Program-made: the position numbers and the translations under genes
Notes under the pieces: model-generated
The model's input: only the letters and a program-made list of their open reading frames with translations
Told to the model about the DNA's origin: nothing
Databases searched by the model: none
In this document: positions 54,985 through 61,844 of the stretch, piece by piece
How positions within the stretch are numbered: position 1 is the first letter of the stretch
Layout: each line of letters begins with the position of its first letter
NCBI GenBank assembly: GCA_934532985.1
Contig: CAKTAV010000012.1
Span: 1-64,000 of the forward strand
Length of the DNA stretch: 64,000 nt
Source of the DNA: an uncultured Butyricicoccus sp.
GTDB taxonomy: Bacteria > Bacillota > Clostridia > Oscillospirales > Butyricicoccaceae
Reading direction: 5' to 3'

Positions 54985-55278
54985 TTAGATCATACCCTCG
55001 AAGATCTCGATCGGCTTGGAATCGGCGGTCAGGGTGACAATTGCCTTCTTCTTGGCCGGGGTCTTACCGGTATGGACGCCCATTCTCTTCCACTTGCCCG
55101 GGAGCTTAATGGTGTTAACGGAAGCGACCTTGACACCGAAGATGGTCTCGATGGCCTTCTTGATCTCTACCTTGTTTGCAGAGGTCTCAACCTCGAACAC
55201 ATACTGGTTGTCCGCAATGCCGGACATAGAGCGCTCGGTGATAACCGGTCTCTTAATGATATCGTATGCAGACTTCAT
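54985..55278 (-). CDS. rplW: 50S ribosomal protein L23
   Basis: Docking site for trigger factor and SRP at the tunnel exit. 97 residues: DIIKRPVITERSMSGIADNQYVFEVETSANKVEIKKAIETIFGVKV. The start shares one base with the rplD stop. Confidence 0.96.
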   Translation of the reverse strand: MKSAYDIIKRPVITERSMSGIADNQYVFEVETSANKVEIKKAIETIFGVKVASVNTIKLPGKWKRMGVHTGKTPAKKKAIVTLTADSKPIEIFEGMI

Positions 55279-55901
55279 TATGCGTACACCTCCTCGAGCT
55301 TAGCAACAGCATCCTTGTCGATGATGAACTTGTCAGCATTCAGGATGTCGTATACATTCAGCGTGCTTACCAGGGTGGTGCGTACGCCCGGAATGTTTGC
55401 TGCGGACTTGACAACGTTGACGCGAACTTCCGGAGTAACAACCAGGCTCTTGCCTGCGCACTCTGCATTCTTCAGGAATGCAACAAAGTTCTTGGTCTTG
55501 ATCTCGCCCAGATTCAGGTTGTCAACAACAACGATCTCGCCAGCCTGTGCCTTAGCGGACAGTGCCGAGCGCATTGCCAGACGCTTGGTCTTCTTGTTGA
55601 GCGAGTAGTTGTAAGATCTCGGCTTCGGGCCGAGTGCGATGCCGCCCTTGGTCCACTGCGGAGCGCGGATGGAGCCCTGACGAGCACGGCCGGTGCCCTT
55701 CTGTCTCCACGGCTTTGCGCCGCCGCCCTTAACCTCAGTGCGGGTCAGGGTGGACTGAGTGCCCTGTCTCTGGTTTGCCAGATAATTCTTAACCGCTGCG
55801 TGCAGAACAACTTCGTTCGGCTCGATACCAAATACGGCTGCGCTCAGTTCCATTTCGCCGGTCTTAGCGCCGGTCATATCATAAACTGCTACATTAGGCA
55901 T
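55278..55901 (-). CDS. rplD: 50S ribosomal protein L4
   Basis: Exit tunnel protein; in E. coli it represses the S10 operon through the leader. 207 residues: YDMTGAKTGEMELSAAVFGIEPNE, QRQGTQSTLTRTEVKGGGAKPWRQKGTGRARQGSIRAPQWTKGG. 22 bp after rplC. Confidence 0.97.
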   Translation of the reverse strand: MPNVAVYDMTGAKTGEMELSAAVFGIEPNEVVLHAAVKNYLANQRQGTQSTLTRTEVKGGGAKPWRQKGTGRARQGSIRAPQWTKGGIALGPKPRSYNYSLNKKTKRLAMRSALSAKAQAGEIVVVDNLNLGEIKTKNFVAFLKNAECAGKSLVVTPEVRVNVVKSAANIPGVRTTLVSTLNVYDILNADKFIIDKDAVAKLEEVYA

Positions 55902-55923
55902 GATTTATCCTCCTTCCCTTTCC

Positions 55924-56559
55924 TTAGGCGTTCTTAACAGTGTTCTTGAGGAACACGATTCCGCCCTTCGGTCCCGGGACGGCGCCGCGAACGGCGATCA
56001 TGTTCAGTTCCGGATCAACCTTGACAACGTCAAGATTCTGTACGGTAACCTGCTCGTTGCCCATCTGGCCCGGCATCATCTTGCCCTTGAATACACGGGA
56101 CGGATCGGAGCAGGAACCCATGGAACCCTGATGTCTGTGCATCGGGCCGGCACCATGGCTCATCGGACCGCGGTGTGCGCCAAAGCGCTTGATTACGCCG
56201 GCGTATCCCTTGCCCTTGCTGATGCCCGTGATGTCAACGCAATCGCCCTCAGCGAATACGTCTGCCTTCAGGACGTCACCCAGCGAATATGCGGAGCAGT
56301 CGTCCAGACGGAATTCCTTCAGATACTTCTTAACCGCCTCACCGGCCTTCTTCAGATGGCCAAGCTGCGGCTTGTTGAGCTTGCGCTCTGCTACGTCGGC
56401 GAAACCGAGCTGAACCGCGTTGTAGCCTTCCTTCTCCTCAGTCTTGAGCTGAGTTACGGAGCACGGGCCAGCTTCGATTACGGTAACCGGAATTACCTTG
56501 CCGTCAGCGTCGAAAATCTGGGTCATACCAATTTTCTTGCCGATAATTGCCTTTTGCAT
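55924..56559 (-). CDS. rplC: 50S ribosomal protein L3
   Basis: Early assembly protein reaching the peptidyl transferase centre. 211 residues: AIIGKKIGMTQIFDADGKVIPVTVIEAGPC, GISKGKGYAGVIKRFGAHRGPMSHGAGPMHRHQGSMG and GQMGNEQVTVQNLDVVKVD. Confidence 0.97.
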   Translation of the reverse strand: MQKAIIGKKIGMTQIFDADGKVIPVTVIEAGPCSVTQLKTEEKEGYNAVQLGFADVAERKLNKPQLGHLKKAGEAVKKYLKEFRLDDCSAYSLGDVLKADVFAEGDCVDITGISKGKGYAGVIKRFGAHRGPMSHGAGPMHRHQGSMGSCSDPSRVFKGKMMPGQMGNEQVTVQNLDVVKVDPELNMIAVRGAVPGPKGGIVFLKNTVKNA

Positions 56560-56646
56560 TTGATATTTCCTCCTTGTAGGTTATTGGTTGGCGCGCGGTT
56601 TCCGCTGAGCCAACTTGACCTTGCCGCCTATGCGGCTCAGGCAAAA

Positions 56647-56958
56647 TTAAAGCTTAATCTCAATCTCAACGCCAGCCGGAAGATCCAGAGTCATAAGAGT
56701 CTCTACGGTCTTCTGTCCCGGGTTGACAATGTCAATCAGTCTCTTGTGCGTGCGGCGCTCAAACTGCTCGCGACTGTCCTTGTACTTGTGTACTGCGCGA
56801 AGAATGGTGACGATTTCACGCTCGGTCGGCAGCGGGATCGGTCCGGAAACCTTTGCGCCCGTGCGCTTTGCGCTCTCAACAATCTTCTCGGAAGCCTGGT
56901 CGATCAGGGAGTGATCGTACGCCTTCAGTCTGATTCTGATTTTCTCTGCGTTTGCCAT
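56647..56958 (-). CDS. rpsJ: 30S ribosomal protein S10
   Basis: First gene of the S10 operon; also the NusE component of antitermination complexes. 103 residues: KIRIRLKAYDHSLIDQASEKIVESAKRTGAKVSGPIPLPTE and RRTHKRLIDIVNPGQKTVETLM. GAGGAGG lies before the ATG. Confidence 0.97.
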   Translation of the reverse strand: MANAEKIRIRLKAYDHSLIDQASEKIVESAKRTGAKVSGPIPLPTEREIVTILRAVHKYKDSREQFERRTHKRLIDIVNPGQKTVETLMTLDLPAGVEIEIKL

Positions 56959-57288
56959 TGTGTGTTTTCCTCCTCGAACACTACATTATAATGATGATAA
57001 TGTGTCCTCGCGTTCGGAGAGATACTGCAACCCTTCCGTGTGTATCACTTCCAGGCATAAGAAAAACCGGGCAAAACAATCCTGTAGTTTTACATTCCGG
57101 CTCATTTGCGCGGTAGTGGTTCGTGATGTCGGCTGGACGGCATGCGCCGTCAGTACCGAACTTACACAAGAACTTGCCGTGATAAGTTAGCAGTTGTCTC
57201 AACCGCCCGATTGTCGGACTTACTCCACCGAAGTTACCTGCCGAAGCAGCAATCTCCAGTTTCATCGCTCACCTGTTCTCACAAGTGC
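56959..57288 (-). promoter_or_regulatory. S10 operon leader (about 330 nt)
   Basis: Between a consensus promoter and rpsJ. A perfect GACGGC/GCCGTC hairpin (57137-57152) and further weaker stems are present. An open frame of 94 codons (56981-57265, minus) runs through it, but its translation looks like no known protein and its ribosome site is poor. Leaders of this kind often bind L4 or another ribosomal protein; no specific class is recognised. Confidence 0.55.
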
Positions 57289-57294
57289 TCTTAT

Positions 57295-57323
57295 ATCTTA
57301 CTACAATTCATTCCCAGTGTCAA
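57295..57323 (-). promoter_or_regulatory. Promoter of the S10-spc cluster
   Basis: Minus-strand TTGACA, 17-nt spacer, TAAGAT. It drives rpsJ and the genes downstream. Confidence 0.78.
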
Positions 57324-57392
57324 CAAAATTTATTCTGCATTTTTCTGGTTTTGACCCCTTTTTCGCTGTTTCTTTCGTGCATACTGCGAAAA

Positions 57393-57425
57393 ACGGCGCC
57401 CCACTTTCTTTTTGGGGGGCGCCGT
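57393..57425 (-). terminator. Terminator of the dusB-sigma unit
   Basis: Perfect 10-bp stem ACGGCGCCCC/GGGGCGCCGT, minus-strand tail TTTTTCGC. It begins nine bases after the stop of the sigma/anti-sigma gene. Confidence 0.88.
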
Positions 57426-57433
57426 CATGGTTT

Positions 57434-58645
57434 TCATTTCCGTTCATTGATGACAATCAGCAGTCCGTTGGCCGCCGCACCGGAAATCGTCACTCGGTCA
57501 TCATAGACCGATCCGCTCGCGTAGCCGAAACCCTCCAGTGTTTTGGTCAGCCGTTCCACCGCGCCGACGTCACTTTCCACTTCATAAAACGCCGCCGTCG
57601 TGTTCTCTCCGCTCGTGCCAATCTGTTCCGCCTGGCTCGCCAGCTCCGGCATTCTTCCGTCGCCCACCGCCGCAATGGCAAACGCATAGGAATTCGTTGT
57701 GACCTTCTCCGGAAAAGTTACCGCTGAAAGATCAACCATCCGTTCATCCTGCTGCGCCGCACTGCCAGACAAAATCGCATCGCGGTATACATCATCCGAG
57801 CGCGCAAACAGTCCGCCAAATGTGCCACTGCAAACCAGCAGCACAAACGCACACGCCGCTGCAATCAGTGTAAACAGCGGGACATGCCGCCGTCGCCGCA
57901 CACCCTGTTGCGCGCGTTCGGCATACAGCTGTACCGCATCGAGGATGTCCTCCTTCAGTGTTTCCGGCATGCCGTCATCCATCCGATGCTCCAGCTCACG
58001 CCCGATCCGTGTCAAGTTTTCCAGATATTCCGCGCACGTCTTGCTCTGCTGAATGTGATTGAGAAGTTCCGTTTTCTCTTCCTCCGTCACACACTCATCG
58101 ACGTACCGGCTGCATAGCTCATAATATTTCTGTTCCTGCTTGTTGTGCAGACGCCGTACCGGGCCATGCACCTCACTCTGTACGACATATTCGCACAGGT
58201 TGTTGCGCGCCCGCGCCAGTCGCTGCTGTACCGTCGGCTCGTCCATCTCCAGAATACTGGCGATAGTTTTCACGTCCAGTCCGTTCAGGTCGCGCAGAAG
58301 TACCAGTGCGCGTTGCTGCCGAACCAGTCGCTGCAGTGCCTGTTGAATGCGCTGTTCCAGCGTCTTGCTCTCCGCGCGTCGGCTGCGGTGCTTTTTCTGC
58401 CAGTCACTGCACACGCTGACTGCAATGCGCATGACCCATTCCTGCAGCGATGTCTCCGCCAAATCCGAGCCAAGCTGCGAAAACAGACGAACAAACACCT
58501 CGCTCGCCGCGTCCTCCGCCTCCGGCGCACTGCCCAAAAACTGCAGGCAGTACTGATACACCGCCGTGTCGTACTTGTTGACGATGCGCTCCACCGCCGA
58601 GCTGTCTCCTGCCAGCAGGCGATTTACTACTCGATTATCATCCAT
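57434..58645 (-). CDS. ECF sigma factor fused to a membrane anti-sigma-like domain
   Basis: 403 residues in one chain. Residues 5-80 match sigma region 2 (AVERIVNKYDTAVYQYCLQFLG, EAEDAASEVFVRLF); 95-150 match region 4 (LLRDLNGLDVKTIASILEMDEPTVQQRLARAR). Residues 173-212 look like a putative zinc-finger anti-sigma domain, LNHIQQSKTCAEYL, but the first cysteine of H-x3-C-x2-C is a serine. One membrane helix follows (255-275, PLFTLIAAACAFVLLVC), then 125 external residues of unknown fold. Its ATG overlaps the dusB stop region by eight bases, with GGGAG upstream. The signal and target promoters are unknown. Confidence 0.82.
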   Translation of the reverse strand: MDDNRVVNRLLAGDSSAVERIVNKYDTAVYQYCLQFLGSAPEAEDAASEVFVRLFSQLGSDLAETSLQEWVMRIAVSVCSDWQKKHRSRRAESKTLEQRIQQALQRLVRQQRALVLLRDLNGLDVKTIASILEMDEPTVQQRLARARNNLCEYVVQSEVHGPVRRLHNKQEQKYYELCSRYVDECVTEEEKTELLNHIQQSKTCAEYLENLTRIGRELEHRMDDGMPETLKEDILDAVQLYAERAQQGVRRRRHVPLFTLIAAACAFVLLVCSGTFGGLFARSDDVYRDAILSGSAAQQDERMVDLSAVTFPEKVTTNSYAFAIAAVGDGRMPELASQAEQIGTSGENTTAAFYEVESDVGAVERLTKTLEGFGYASGSVYDDRVTISGAAANGLLIVINERK

Positions 58646-59630
58646 CGCTCTTGCTCCCTGCCAATTGGCACGCCTGCGCAATCAACTCATCCAGCTCCTG
58701 CAGCGAGGTCATTGTCGAAATCGCCGCCTTGAGCTTTTTGGTTCCACGCACACCCTTCAGATACCAGACCAGATGCTTCCGCGCCTCCAGCATGGCGATG
58801 TGCTCACCCTTGTTCTTCTTCGCCAGAGAAATCTGTCGGCGCGCCACCTCCAGCCGCTGCTCCAATGACGGCATCGGCGGAATCTCGCGTCCTTCGTCCA
58901 TCGCCTGACACCGGGCAAACAGCCACGGATTGCCCAGCGCACCGCGTCCGATCATTACGCCGTCCGCGCCGGTGTGCTCCAGCATTCGCTTGGCGTCCTC
59001 CGCCGTGTTCACATCGCCGTTCGCGATCACCGGAATGTCCAGCTCCTGCTTGACGCGCGCTATCGCGTCCCAGTCCGCCCGTCCGGCGTACATCTGCGCC
59101 CGCGTCCGCCCGTGCAATGTCACCGCTGACGCGCCGCTGTCCTGCGCCATGCGTGCAAACTCCAGATAATTGATACTCTCTTCGTCCCACCCCTTGCGGA
59201 ATTTCACCGTGACCGGAACCGGGACCGCATCCACGACCGCGCGAATCACCGCCGACGCCTGCCGGACATCGCGCATCAGCGCACTGCCGTCGCCGCCCCG
59301 CACAATTTTCGGGGCAGGACAGCCCATATTGATGTCGAGCAGCGCCGCACCGGAAATCTCCAGCGCCTTGACTGCGCCCTCCGCCATGCTCTCCGGCTCA
59401 TGTCCAAAAATCTGAATCCAGCCGGGCACTTCGTTCGGCGCAAGCTGTAATAGCTGCCGCGTTTTTTTGTCCTGAAACAAGAGCGCTCGGGTGGAGATCA
59501 TCTCGCTCACCGTAAGCGCCGCCCCGCATTCACGGCAAATTTGCCGGAATGCGCGGTCGGTGACCCCGGCCATCGGGGCCATGATAAATCGCCCGTCCAC
59601 ACGGACAGTACCGATTGTCAGTTCTGCCAT
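58638..59630 (-). CDS. dusB: tRNA-dihydrouridine synthase
   Basis: FMN enzyme reducing uridines in the tRNA D-loop. 330 residues from the ATG at 59630, seven bases after GGGAG. The FMN/catalytic blocks are MAPMAGVTDRAFR, LDINMGCPAPKIVRGGDGSALM with the catalytic cysteine, VTVKFRKGWD, LHGRTRAQMY, VIANGDVNTAEDA and GVMIGRGALGNPWLF. Its end overlaps the sigma gene, so they form one unit. Confidence 0.95.
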   Translation of the reverse strand: MAELTIGTVRVDGRFIMAPMAGVTDRAFRQICRECGAALTVSEMISTRALLFQDKKTRQLLQLAPNEVPGWIQIFGHEPESMAEGAVKALEISGAALLDINMGCPAPKIVRGGDGSALMRDVRQASAVIRAVVDAVPVPVTVKFRKGWDEESINYLEFARMAQDSGASAVTLHGRTRAQMYAGRADWDAIARVKQELDIPVIANGDVNTAEDAKRMLEHTGADGVMIGRGALGNPWLFARCQAMDEGREIPPMPSLEQRLEVARRQISLAKKNKGEHIAMLEARKHLVWYLKGVRGTKKLKAAISTMTSLQELDELIAQACQLAGSKSDG

Positions 59631-59662
59631 TTCTCTACTCCCTATCCGTCTCAAATCGCTTT

Positions 59663-59691
59663 ATTGTAACACGATTGCACCGCCTTTTCAA
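59663..59691 (-). promoter_or_regulatory. Promoter of dusB-sigma unit
   Basis: Minus-strand TTGAAA, 17-nt spacer, TACAAT, about 35 bp before the dusB ATG. Confidence 0.65.
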
Positions 59692-59715
59692 CGGTTCGGA
59701 CAGAGAGTGTGCCGG

Positions 59716-60360
59716 TTACGAGTTTTCGCCGCTATCCGTGTTGGCTTTCAGGCTGTCCTTCTGGAACTCTGCGGTGATCGCAAAGCCCTCGTCGCACTTG
59801 CTCTTACGGAAGTTCTTGCTGTTGGTTGCCGCCTCGCCGTCCTTCGCGCCAACCCAGATCCACAGCGGAATCTCCTTGTCACCCTTGATCTCTTCTTCCG
59901 ACGGAACGACATACTTGTCCTGTGCAGAACACTGGTTGATCTTGCTCTCTACGTTGTCCGTCTCTGCCTGCTGGTCCGGAGTCCAAACCTCCATGCCCTT
60001 CGTGACAAAGTGTACATTCAGAAAGTTGTCCTTAAACTGTGCCGACAAGCGTCCCTGCGTTCCGGTGTTCTCGTCGATCGGATTGCTGGTCTGCATGACC
60101 TTGGTCCACTTGCCGTCCTCGTACTGCCAAGCCTTTACCGTAACCGAGCTGATGCTCTGATCAACGGCATAGTTGAACAGGTGCGACTGCTTCCAGTCCA
60201 GATCTGCCGTGCGGGTTGCCTCTGCACCCAGCAATTCCGTCGAGATCTTCATGTTCTGTGCCGATCCCTGGCCACCATCCGGTGCCGCGCCGCCGCACGC
60301 CGTCAGCAGCACTGCTGCACCTACTGTAAGTCCGCAAATCAAAGTTGTGTTGTGTCTCAT
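59716..60360 (-). CDS. Lipoprotein of unknown function (paralogue 2)
   Basis: 214 residues. A lipobox LLTAC at residues 18-22 follows a hydrophobic signal, so the mature protein is lipid-anchored outside the membrane. The rest is mainly beta-like (SSVTVKAWQYEDGKW, GRLSAQFKDNFLNVHFV, PLWIWVGA) and ends with NFRKSKCDEGFAITAEF. The last part matches the neighbouring lipoprotein (DFRKSKCKAGVAVTVTF), so the two are paralogues from a tandem duplication. AGGAG precedes the ATG. Not recognised. Confidence 0.8.
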   Translation of the reverse strand: MRHNTTLICGLTVGAAVLLTACGGAAPDGGQGSAQNMKISTELLGAEATRTADLDWKQSHLFNYAVDQSISSVTVKAWQYEDGKWTKVMQTSNPIDENTGTQGRLSAQFKDNFLNVHFVTKGMEVWTPDQQAETDNVESKINQCSAQDKYVVPSEEEIKGDKEIPLWIWVGAKDGEAATNSKNFRKSKCDEGFAITAEFQKDSLKANTDSGENS

Positions 60361-60473
60361 CTCTTGTTGTCTCCTATTGTGTGAAATATATTTATAAAAA
60401 CAGCATTTAGGCCAAGCGGCCGACTCGGCCCGCCGCTGAATTTATACGCTTTTCTGTATATTGTATGCCTGCG

Positions 60474-61079
60474 TTATACGCTGCCCTCGTCGGACATCTG
60501 CTCCATGAACGTCACGGTAACCGCAACGCCCGCCTTGCACTTGCTCTTGCGGAAATCCGACTGGTTCAAATTCGTTGTCTCTCCGCCGATACTCGCCCAA
60601 AGAAGGATTTCCTGATTCACCGTGATGTTTTGCTGTTCAAACGCCGAATACAGCTCACCGGAGGTGTATTCATCTGCTTCCCGCAGCGGATGAAAGTTCA
60701 AGCTCGCCGCGTAGGCACTGGTTTCCTCCCAATTCGCATCGCAGAAAATCGCGCGGAATTGTTTGCCGGACAGCTGAATACCAATGCCGCCGGAGCTGTT
60801 TGCATCAAGCGGAATTTCTCCCTGCGCCACCGGTTCCCAGCCAGTCTTTTCCTGCCTCCACATCGTCACATTTACTGCGCCGATGCTGTCGTCGGTGGTG
60901 TACTGAAACAGCTTGGTATTCTGCGCGAAGGTATCCGCAACATTCTGCGCCTGCGTGTCCAGCTCTGCCGGTGAGATGGACATCGCCGCGGTGTTCGTCG
61001 CTTGGTTTGCCCCGCCGCATGCTGTCAGCAGCATCACGCCCAACACAAGGCCGCATAGACCTTTGACTGTCCGCTTCAT
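60474..61079 (-). CDS. Lipoprotein of unknown function (paralogue 1)
   Basis: 201 residues with lipobox LLTAC at about residues 17-21. Shares with its neighbour the order TKLFQYTTDDSIGAVNVTMW (compare HLFNYAVDQSISSVTVKAW), a Gly-rich middle strand and the C-terminal SDFRKSKCKAGVAVTVTF. Overall identity is low, so the duplication is old. It follows dedA by 33 bp with GAGGAGG before the ATG, so dedA and the two lipoproteins probably form one unit. Confidence 0.8.
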   Translation of the reverse strand: MKRTVKGLCGLVLGVMLLTACGGANQATNTAAMSISPAELDTQAQNVADTFAQNTKLFQYTTDDSIGAVNVTMWRQEKTGWEPVAQGEIPLDANSSGGIGIQLSGKQFRAIFCDANWEETSAYAASLNFHPLREADEYTSGELYSAFEQQNITVNQEILLWASIGGETTNLNQSDFRKSKCKAGVAVTVTFMEQMSDEGSV

Positions 61080-61112
61080 ATTCGCTTCCTCCTCGTTCCT
61101 TTTTTCTCGTGT

Positions 61113-61616
61113 TCACACGAACAGCCATCCTGCAAAATAGCCCAGCCCTATGCCAACGGCATTGTACAGCGCCACACCCGCAACTGTGCCCAGCACATAA
61201 TTGTGCATCGGCATGCGAGAAATCCCCGCAATCAGCGAACCCAGCGTGCGAATCACCGGAATCATTCGACAGACGAATATCGTCCACCAGTTGCCGTTTC
61301 GAATTCGCTCCATGTGGTGTTCCAGTTTGTCTGCTCGTTTTCCGCTGTGTTTGTGCAGCCAGTGCTCCAGTGCCGTTCCTCCCAGCGCACCGATTCCATA
61401 CAGCACGATACATCCGATGATCGCGCCGATGACCATCGCCGCATAGAATACGATTGCCCGATACATACTGCCGGTCTGTGCCGCCAGCATTCCTGCCGCC
61501 GGCAGAATCACACCCGCCGGCATACCGGGACAGTTCATCGCCTCCAGCAGCGCCAGAATAAACAGCACCGCCACACCGTACTTATCAAACATCTGCATTG
61601 CATCCGAAATTGTCAT
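61113..61616 (-). CDS. DedA family membrane protein
   Basis: 167 residues of the SNARE-associated/DedA/VTT fold: LFILALLEAMNCPGMPAGVILPAAGMLAA at the start, FVCRMIPVIRTLGSLIAGISRMP in the middle and two helices at the end. DedA proteins are implicated in lipid carrier recycling, including undecaprenyl phosphate, and phospholipid scrambling. AAGGAGG lies 12 bases before the ATG. Probably cotranscribed with the lipoproteins downstream. Confidence 0.88.
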   Translation of the reverse strand: MTISDAMQMFDKYGVAVLFILALLEAMNCPGMPAGVILPAAGMLAAQTGSMYRAIVFYAAMVIGAIIGCIVLYGIGALGGTALEHWLHKHSGKRADKLEHHMERIRNGNWWTIFVCRMIPVIRTLGSLIAGISRMPMHNYVLGTVAGVALYNAVGIGLGYFAGWLFV

Positions 61617-61770
61617 AGAATCGTTCGACCTCCTTCATCTTCCGGTACCAAAAAACGATTCGTCTCACAATGTATGCAATTCTGTCCCCTTCTTGTCCAC
61701 ATAATAACGCAGTATACGCGTTTTTTCAAGCGTTTTTGCGCGATTTTGAAATTTTTACACAATATTCACA

Positions 61771-61806
61771 AGGGACAGCCATATACCTTCGCATATCGCT
61801 GTCCCT
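61771..61806. repeat. Hairpin downstream of spoIIE
   Basis: AGGGACAGC (61771-61779) pairs with GCTGTCCCT (61798-61806) and an inner ATA-rich stem; TTTTTA follows on the plus strand. There is no plus-strand gene before it. Confidence 0.55.
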
Positions 61807-61819
61807 GTTTTTATGAAAA

Positions 61820-61841
61820 ACATTCTCTCCTGCGAGAATGT
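61820..61841 (-). terminator. Terminator of spoIIE
   Basis: Perfect 8-bp stem ACATTCTC/GAGAATGT, loop of six, minus-strand tail TTTTTC, only a few bases after the stop codon. Confidence 0.8.
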
Positions 61842-61844
61842 GTT

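Noticed and set aside
56981..57265. 94-codon minus-strand frame in the S10 leader
   Set aside because: Weak ribosome site, no similarity to a known protein, ends in a run of Ile from a repeat of ATN codons; the region is better explained as an untranslated leader.
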